Below, piece after piece: positions 56,522 through 64,000 of a DNA stretch of 64,000 nt. Within the stretch, counting starts at the first letter, position 1. Each line of letters opens with the position of its first letter. The stretch is from contig JAZHRO010000056.1 of assembly GCA_037157565.1 (NCBI GenBank), positions 29,449,501 through 29,513,500 of the forward strand, written 5' to 3'. Made by a program: the position numbers and the translations under genes. Under the pieces are notes generated by a model that saw only the letters and a list, made by a program, of their open reading frames with translations, did no database searches and had not been told where the DNA came from. Source of the stretch: Thalassia testudinum. Taxonomy: Eukaryota; Streptophyta; Magnoliopsida; Alismatales; Hydrocharitaceae.

Positions 56522-58518
56522 GTTTTCGCCCAGCTGGAGGTGTTAAACTCAGCATCTACTCCACATCCATCACCCTATACATATTCATTTTTATACATAG
56601 CATACTCTTCTTTTAGCATATTTTCTTTCTGCATATTACATACTGCCAGGTTGGCCGGTGCTGAATGTATATTTTCAGGAGCAATTCTAGGTGACTTCTA
56701 CCCACTCATCCTCTGTCAAATTTATTTTCTTTCATATTCATGCATGAGGACATGCAAGAACTTAGGAATGGGGAGCTAGATACAACAAAACTGAAAAATT
56801 TTTATGCCAACATTTAGGAAAACCTCGGAGCTGCATGTAAAACGTACTTTAGGACCCTAAATAAAAGAACAACCGACTCCACCTCCAATGCTCACATTGG
56901 AGCTAGAAATCATCCGCAACAACCATTTCCGACTCACCCGCTCACCTCTTGTTCTAAATTTAGGGTCAATCTGAATGAAACCCAATACGGGAATTTCACG
57001 AAGTACAAATTATACGAGGATACTTGTTTATAACATATATACATATTGCATTCATGAATATGATTATTTTATGAAGAGAATGCATTAAGGATTTTATCCT
57101 CTAGCTGATTCCTATAATCTGGAATCCAGTACAACTTTTCACACACACATAGAATTTGCAATGGATTCACGGTGAAGGCTGATAAACATCTTTAGTCTGT
57201 CGAGAAGAAGCAGTGCTTCTTTTCCTGAACCCCTGGACGGTGTTTTGAGAGTCAGGCAGATTTTCTTCCAAAAATCACCAAATAATGCAAGATGAGAGTA
57301 GAGTGTACTGGTGCTCTAAGATTAGTGCAAGGAATCTGGAGTCCTAGATAATTAGGTGACGATACTCTGAGATTAGGCATAGCTTTTGTTCTCAGTTCCT
57401 GCGTATATATTTTTGTGCGAATTATGAGAGCCACCAAATAAGGCAAATATGCGGAAAGCGAGTTCTCATAAAACTAAGGCTAAGGTGGATGGTTATGACC
57501 ATTCTTTACGGAATCCTCGGCTGAAGGAGGGTATTGATGCCAAAGTCAGAAATACACCATCCTATCCGTCTCCCCCGGTGCTGTGAGTAGGCACTTCCAC
57601 CAAATAAGCCACCCAATGTCTCTTGAGTACCACCAATCCCTAATAATGCCTCCTCAATAAAGTTCATGGATGTGTGCTAGTTGTGTTATGTTGAAAAAGA
57701 AAAAAAAAAGAAAGAGAAAAAAAAGTGAAATGGAAAAAAAATGATGAAAAGAAAGAAAAATTAAAAAAAATTAGAAAAAGAAGAAAAAGCAAAGAAAAAA
57801 GAGTGAATATTTAGTTTAGTTGCATTGAGGCAATACCACTAAATAAATTTGAGATTCACCAAATATGGCCGTAACCCATCTTTCTTGTGTTTCTGACCGC
57901 CCGAATACTGACTGAGGAATTCCGACTTAGTGTTAGGGTTATGGAAACTCAATTAAAGTGTTAATGCCAAGTGAGACCACCAAATACTGATCATGTATGT
58001 GAATCTGGTGAGGTTGTGAGCTCTAAGAGAAAGAAAGAAAAGAAAAGAAAAAGAAAAAGAGAAAGAGAGAATGAATACAAAGGAACCAAAAGAGAGCATA
58101 GTTTTTCTCATCTTTCTCTAAGTTGAGTTACTTAGTAATCTGGGAATCTAGATTCTGTAGCACTAATCTCTATGTAGCACCAATCGAGAGTGAGCCACCA
58201 AATATATAATCTTTCTCCTCAGAGATTCTCTACCTAAGCCTAAAGCCAGGGTGAAATTCATAGAATATCTTGAATACCCTGAGGGAAGAAGTCCGCCTAT
58301 CCTACAAGAATTCTTACTAGAGGTCAAGTACATTCTTTAGAGGTGTATCAGTTTTTCACTCGAATCCATTGCAAAAGCTACATAGCTGCAGTTTCACGAT
58401 TGTCTAGATTTCTAGAGCATAGGATGAAAATAAAAAGGAGAAAAATCTCTAGGCATACCCTTGATAAAATAATCAATCCCTTTGGAACCCTTCTGTAAAT
58501 AATTTACTCTTGCATTTG
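56522..58518 (+). other. Element B 3' non-coding region
   Basis: No supported gene. It has six exact CACCAAATA words between 57276 and 58204 and purine-rich tracts at 57690-57800 and 58028-58075. A frame at 56540-56779 follows in the same phase as the ORF but after its stop, and looks non-coding. Confidence 0.65.
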
Positions 58519-58549
58519 CTAGGGACTAGAAAGATTTAGGCATGGGATA
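58519..58549 (+). promoter_or_regulatory. Pre-PPT motif and polypurine tract of B
   Basis: CTAGGGACTAGAAAGATTTA followed by GGCATGGGATA, directly before TGATTGCG of the 3' LTR. Confidence 0.82.
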
Positions 58550-60760
58550 TGATTGCGCAACAATCGTAGGTCTTAATTGACCAAAATTAGGCTAGGACTC
58601 AACATAGGTTAGGGTAATTCATGCATGCATAAGAATTATCTGCATCGTAACTGCTTTGCTTTAGCTATGCACAAAATAATGTTATAATGTGCTGATTAGG
58701 TGCATTATGTCAATTACAGGTAATAAGCTAGATTTGATGCTAGATCTGAAGCTGGATCTGAGCTGGATCAGGAATAATGGGTGTTGCAGCAGAGCTGGAG
58801 CAGAAGACCTAGATTAGATGTAGTAGATAACAATGTAAGGGAGTTAAGGTATGCTACTCTATTAAGTAGGAATAAAGCAGTAAAATATGAAGAGCTTAGG
58901 TCCACCCTAGCCCTAGGATAGCCTAGAGACTTCCCCAAGCCTTAGCCACCTTTAAATTAGGTCACCGCACCCTAAGAAACCTTAAAACCCTAATTCCAAC
59001 CATTATCTGGATGCCCATATGAATTATAGGACATCCAGAACCCTTAGCCAACTCCCGCACACCTTAAACCCACTTCTGCAGTGTTATTGGATGTCCTGAC
59101 ACTTGGTCAGAAGCCCAATTTCTGAAGAATACCCAAGACAGAAACTTGAATCCTTCCTAACTCTGATTGGACATCCAGACAACAAGTCTGGACTTCTAAT
59201 TTTTTAGTATAAGACATCTGACACTTTTATTGGACATTTCGAATTGCTCTCCAGTTCCTATTTTAAGATTTAAGCCTTGATCTTGGATCTTTAGCTCCCT
59301 AAACCCAATTCCCACCCCATAGAAACCTAAATTAAGGTTCCCTAACCCTAGTACATCACCTCTACACCTCCTTAAGAACCTAATTAGGTACTCACTAAAC
59401 TTAATTGACTTTGATCTTAGTTAATTCCATCAGCCCATTCAATTGGACTCGTTGAGTCCAATTGAGCCCTGATCTCAGCAAACACTATCCAATTGGACTC
59501 TCACTGAGTCCAATTGACGCAGACCTAAATAAATTGAGTTATTTTACTCTCAACTAAGTTTCCACACACACAATTAAACTTGTATTAAGTTTAATTGCAC
59601 TTTACCTTAGTGAATTAGGGTTTACAACCCTAATTTGAGACCTACCTTAACCTAAACCCACTAGAACCTAACCTAATCAACCTAGCCACCTAAGTTTCGA
59701 CCCACACACACCCACACACACCATCCACACAAAAATATCTAGCCTAGAGTTCTCTAGAACTCTCTACCATGTGTTGTTGCCTTGGTTGCTAAAATTAGCA
59801 ACCAAGAGCCATTCAATTTTTTGATCCACATTTGGTGGATCTAAAAGCCACCATCCACCCTCTCTCTCTCACTCTCCCATGAGATCCCACCGTAGGCCTC
59901 TCTAGAGAATTACGGGCCTCTCTAGAGAATTCCATAATTCTCTAGAGAGCTTCCCTTAGGTCTATAAAAAGACCTAAGGGGTGGCCATTTGCACCCATCC
60001 ATCCTTGGCATTACTCACTTCCATTTGGGTTAGCTACATTCACTTCCACTCCACCTCCATGAGTTGCTCACCATGGCTACCACCATCTCCACGCCAGGAT
60101 ACTGGATCATCTCCCCAACCTCTCTCCAAGGGCTGGCCTAAGCATCATTGGCCGCCTCTCCTCCTCTTAGCCACTTAATAGCCATCGGAGCCCACATCCG
60201 AATGCCCTTCCTTTCTACTAGATTAGTAGCTAGTTCTTCATATTTTTATGCTTTCATTTACTGCTTAGTAGTGTAGCTCTTATTATCCCCCAATGATTCA
60301 TTCAAAATCCCCCCATAGATTCCTGTATGCGGTCATTTTCTGTCAGCTAGTTTTATGTTTTCAAGCTTTCCTATATAAGCCTTCCTCTACATTCCATGTT
60401 GCAAACACCTTCCTGAATGAATGACTGAATGAAAGAAATAATTTTTTATATATATCTCTGTGTTGAAAATCACCATGAGCTTATTGATTGCAAACTACTT
60501 CGTGTGATTAAAGTTTGCTTTTCATTATCATCTATTGCAACTAAGCATGTCATGTTTAAATACGTAATAACCATAAACTGTCATGCGACTGTAAACAAGT
60601 AGAGCAAAAAGATCAATTTTAGAATTAAACAAATCCTCCCAGAGATGAATGACCGGGACTCAAAGTCTCATTATCTTTTTATAAATATTTTTGTTTGATC
60701 GTATTGCACACTATACTACGACCCTTTCCCTATCAAAATGCGCTCTACGACTCACAAACA
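58550..60760 (+). repeat. Element B 3' LTR
   Basis: 2211 bp, TGATTGCG...CACAAACA. It shows scattered differences from the 5' LTR, by eye roughly one in 10-15 bases in the part checked. It contains the full hairpin array and an extra partial duplication of one hairpin arm (59895-59925). Confidence 0.95.
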
Positions 60761-62381
60761 TGGACCACCTCTAAGCTCTCCTCCAAGTTAGCGTGGACCA
60801 CCTTCAAGACCTCCTCCAAAGGTCTTCCTTGCCTGGTTTCTCCTTTGGCTGGCGTGGGCACAAGAGAGAAGGGAAGAGGGGAAAGCACCAAGGGGACAGA
60901 GTATCCCCTTAATCTTCTTCTTCTCTCTTGGGCGTGAGCTTTAGGTAGAATATGAAAGGTATTTTTGCTAGCCAAGGATGATTGTAAGGTGGTGGGTGTT
61001 CATCTTTTTATAGGGTAGGATGAGAGGGTTGAGGTGACTCTTAAGATGGATGGCTAAGATGGGAAGATGGGGATGGTTAGGTGATCTAGGGCTAAGGAGA
61101 GTTGGCATCACCTAAGGGATGTAAGGGTGGTAGCTATGGGTGGCCAAGGGACACCTAAAAGTGGTGCCAAACATGGAGAGGTGTCATGGGTTGGCGCCAA
61201 CTTCTAGGCTTCTAGAAGGGGGCTGAGGTGGATGGTGAATGTGGCTTGGAGGGGTTATGTGTAGGGTGGATATCGAGGTTTAAGTTGGCGCAAAATGGGA
61301 GGTTGTTAGGGTTAGTTTTGGCACCAACTTTTGGTGTCTTTTGGTGGTTAGTAGAGGGGTGAAAGGTGGTGAAGTGGTGGCACCAAAATGAGTAGGGTGG
61401 AGCTAGCTTATGTAGGCTTAGGTGGACTTGGAGTGGAAGGTTATGCAGGTGGAGTTAGGGTTAGGTTTTTGGTGCTAGGGAGGTGGATGCTAGCTAGGCT
61501 AAGCTAAGCTAAGCTAGCTTAGCTAGCTATGGAGTAGAGGAGTTTGCATGTGGAGCTTAGGGTTTGAGGAGAGGAGCTAGATATGAAGAGTCTGGAGCTG
61601 AATTGCAGCTGGCAGCCACTGAAGAGGTCAACATGGGGCTACTCTAGCTGGCTTAGCTTGCTAGTTCTTTGCTAGCTGCTAAGCCAGGCTAAAGTGAGTT
61701 GGCTTCTGTTGAATGGAGCTGAGGTGAGATGGGTCTGGTGCTCCCAACGAGGATTGAGATAGTTGAGACAGCTAAGGTAGCTTAGCTCAACTAGCTTGAG
61801 CTAAGCTGAGTCCCCGGGAGCTGGACTTGAGCTTCCTAAGCTAGGATGAATTCATCTTCAGCTGGTTGGAGTTGAGTGGAGCTGGATGTAGCTGGACCTG
61901 AGCTAGGGTGAACTCCAGTCAACTCAGCTGAGCTAGCTAGAGCTCCCTGTGGACTAGTGGGAGCTGAGATGAGCTAGACTCAGCTAAGTTGAGCTGGATC
62001 TGAGCAAACTTGAGCTAGGGTGATCTAAGATGAGCTCTCTTAAGCTGCCATTCAGCTGAGATGAGTTGAATGGAGTTAGGATGAGCTAACCCTAGTCCAA
62101 GTGAGCTAGAGTCCAGCTGTGGTGAGTTGGATTACATTGAGTTCCAGCTAGTTTGAGCTTCTTCTTCACTAGTTGCCTTTATGAGTGCTAGGGTTTTAGG
62201 GATCTATATATCTGTTCATCCCTAACACTCACAAAAACACATTAAAAAGGAAAGAAAAATGCAATGCACGCCTATCCTAATTTATAACTAAATGCAACCC
62301 CAAAAGCTCGTTTGCAAAGCAAAACCCTAAGAGCTAGGATTGTTTTAATGCAAAAGAGTGATGATAAACTGGCATTTATCA
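60761..62381 (-). repeat. F-type solo LTR copy c, right part
   Basis: Starts with B's TSD copy TGGAC. It carries GTTGGCGCCAAC-type palindromes (61080-61390) and the AGCT tract (61490-62165). Ends GGCATTTATCA at 62381. No 5-bp TSD matches across 48836/62381. Instead 190 bp of LINE sequence is duplicated on the two sides. Confidence 0.85.
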
Positions 62382-63602
62382 TCCTCCTATGCTTCATGTC
62401 ACTCATAATCAGGCCATCCCTTCTACATAACCACAAAAAAATTTGCACCTTTAATGGGATTTTCAACTTCCATAAGTTCCTCCCAATCTCATCCACCTCT
62501 ACCCATCTGGACGATCTAATGAGCCTTTCGTATGCGGCCATTGGGGAGAAAATCCCCTCCCATCTGCAAGTATCACACTCCTTTGTTTTGGGTTTGAAAG
62601 CATTTAATTCCTACAAGAGGCGTTGATTCGTCATCCATGTCCTGGTTTCATAACCATTCCCCTTGTCAATATTTATCTTCCACTTTTCTGATTCCATATC
62701 CCAATAATCATACACCACTGCATTTTTATCTGAAGCATCCGAGTATGCAGGAGGATATCTATCCTTTAATGCCCCATTTGGTACCCATTTTTCACTCCAA
62801 AATTTCAAGCTTCTTCCATCCCCCAAGACTGATTGGAACAAATTCCAATTATCAACCATAGCAAGCACAACAGAGGCCCAAAAAGGAGAAGTCTTGGTGT
62901 GATTCAGATGACTTTTCTCATCATTTGCCACTCCATAGCTATCTTGCACAATCTTTGTCCAAGGCTTTTGTTCCCCTTACAACAACCTAACCGCCCATTT
63001 TAAGAGAAAGGCATCATTAAATTCTTTGAGAGATCTTATTCCCATGCCACCATACTTCTTTGGAGAGCACATTGTATCCCATTTAACAGGTTGTAAGAAC
63101 TTACCTTGGTGAGAGGCTCCTTTCCAGAAAAATCTCTTACTCATAACATCAAGTTTCTTCTAGATTTATTTTGGAGCTTTGAGGATGGAGAAGAAGAAGA
63201 CTAGAGTAGATGTAATCACAGAATTCAGCAGTATAAGCCTCCCCCCTTTTGATAAGTATCTACTACTCCAGCCTTCTAACTTCGTAGCCACCTTCTCAAA
63301 GAGAAAATTCCAATCAATCTTCTTCATCTTTGTACACTTCAGCGGCAGGCCAAAGTATCTAATTGGTAGTGAGACCACAGGCATGCCTAAGATAGAAGAG
63401 ATATCACTCTGATCATTACCATTCATGCCAAAGCAAACCAAAGTTGATTTGCTTCCATTTAGCTTTAGCCCTGAAACTTCTCCAAAGATGTTAGCCATAT
63501 AAGAGAGTGCTTGTGCTTCCCTTTTCCCTCCTTCGATAAAAAAGGCTATGTCATCTGCGTATTGAAGAATGGGGGCCAGAGCCCTTCTATTTGTCATCGA
63601 GT
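62382..63602 (-). pseudogene. LINE-H ORF2, RT to zf-RVT part
   Basis: Minus strand from 63602: LAPILQYADDIAFFIEGG (RT catalytic box), GLKLNGSKSTLVCFG, RYLSKGGRLILLNSV, then QDSYGVAND and FWSEKWVPNGALKDRYPP, reaching AAYERLIRSSRWVEVDEIG and the start of zf-RVT, which is repeated at 48646-48835. Frame changes near 63166 and 62611 inactivate it. Confidence 0.88.
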
Positions 63603-63615
63603 AAGAATTCAAAAG

Positions 63616-64000
63616 TTGTTATGCTAACCCAAGATTTTGAGAAATTTGAAATGCAAAAAAATGAAAGGATAAAGGGCATGTACACCTGCTTCACTTTTAT
63701 TGTCAACAACTTGAAGGCACATGGAAAAACATTCATCAAAGGTGAGCTTGAAGGTAAGATCTTACATTCCTTAACTAACACTTTTGAGTCTATCGTCACA
63801 GCTATAGAAGAAGCGAATGAAGTAGAAAATCTAGATATGGATCAACTCCTAGGAAACCTCATGGCTTATGAGATCAAACTCAATCAAAAGAAGAAAGAAT
63901 CAGAGGAAGGGAAGAAGTAGTTAGCTTTTAATTCCCTTTCAGATTCAGAAGAAAGTGATTAAGAAGAAGATGAAGATCTTGAGTTTCTCACACGTAAGTT
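63616..64000 (+). pseudogene. Element E gag, second part
   Basis: Resumes the UBN2 domain after LINE-H: VMLTQDFEKFEMQKNE, then MYTCFTFIVNNLKAHGKTF and AIEEANEVENLDMDQLLGNL, with AYEIKLNQKKKES. A TAG at 63918-63920 and a TAA near 63959 interrupt the acidic tail (EEDEDLEFLTRK), which runs to the window end. The zinc knuckle would lie beyond the window. Confidence 0.88.

Larger units (their letters stand above)
49498..60760 (+). mobile_element. Element B: non-autonomous LTR element with orphan ORF
   Basis: TSD TGGAC at 49493-49497 and 60761-60765. LTRs are 49498-53367 (interrupted by a solo LTR) and 58550-60760, about 2.2 kb each. The internal region of 5.2 kb has a tRNA-Asp primer site, one long acidic frame (54881-56521) and a pre-PPT motif. 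No retrotransposon enzyme is present. Confidence 0.95.
48257..63602 (-). mobile_element. LINE-H: 5'-truncated LINE with nested insertions
   Basis: Minus strand. The TSD AAGAATTCAAAAG is exact at 48244-48256 and 63603-63615. The poly(A) end is the T run at 48257-48265. Own sequence is about 1.8 kb, including a 190-bp duplication. The 5' truncation lies just before the RT YADD box. It is related to LINE-1. It contains an F solo LTR. Confidence 0.9.
47003..64000 (+). mobile_element. Element E: Copia retrotransposon, outermost host, runs off right edge
   Basis: LTR remnant, initiator-Met primer site and a UBN2-type gag. Its LTR start must lie left of the window because F is inserted in the LTR. 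The gag is split by LINE-H at 48256/63603, and the frame resumes exactly across the 13-bp TSD. The rest of the element lies beyond 64000. Confidence 0.85.

Noticed and set aside
56540..56779. Envelope-like or membrane protein after B's ORF
   Set aside because: It is hydrophobic and in the same phase but follows the ORF stop and the conserved post-ORF block, with no signal peptide or cleavage site.

Overview
The window is plant repeat DNA with no host gene that I can support. Almost every base belongs to LTR retrotransposons or LINEs inserted into one another. A flowering plant with a repeat-rich genome is indicated by Athila-type Ty3/gypsy gag-pol with tRNA-Asp primer sites, a Sirevirus-like Copia LTR and gag, and plant L1-type LINEs that end in a zf-RVT domain. 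I cannot name the species. Every coding frame is interrupted except one 342-residue frame in element C. I use letters A-F and H for the elements. Boundaries come from LTR ends (TG...CA), matching target-site duplications (TSDs) and primer-binding or polypurine sites.

Outermost layer: element E (+, Copia). Its LTR remnant (47003-47834) is followed by an initiator-Met primer site and a gag that runs off the right edge. Left branch: element F (-, Athila-like, gag plus protease but no polymerase) sits in E's LTR and spans the window left of 47002. F is hit by a D-family LTR (1-1444), by LINE-1 (7101-12258) and, in its second LTR, by element A. A (+, 15579-45388, TSD GGGGG) is an Athila gag-pol element split inside gag by element D (-, 18759-37025, TSD AGCCT). 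D is split by element C (-, 24382-31031, TSD GGATC) and by a Copia solo LTR (32280-33965, TSD GGCTC).

Right branch: LINE-H (-, 48257-63602, 13-bp TSD) sits in E's gag. LINE-H holds an F-type solo LTR (48836-62381), which holds element B (+, 49498-60760, TSD TGGAC). B's 5' LTR holds an A-type solo LTR (49753-51422, TSD AGTAG). Both branches are five insertions deep.

Elements B, C and D have no gag, protease, reverse transcriptase or integrase that I can recognise. Each has one unfamiliar acidic frame of about 343-547 codons. They share the tRNA-Asp primer site, a hairpin around that site, and a pre-polypurine motif with A. The simplest reading is a set of non-autonomous families moved by A-like Athila machinery. 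The LTRs are rich in inverted repeats and CpG-centred palindromes. These, the three orphan frames and a Pol III-like box pair in A's LTRs are the parts most worth checking.
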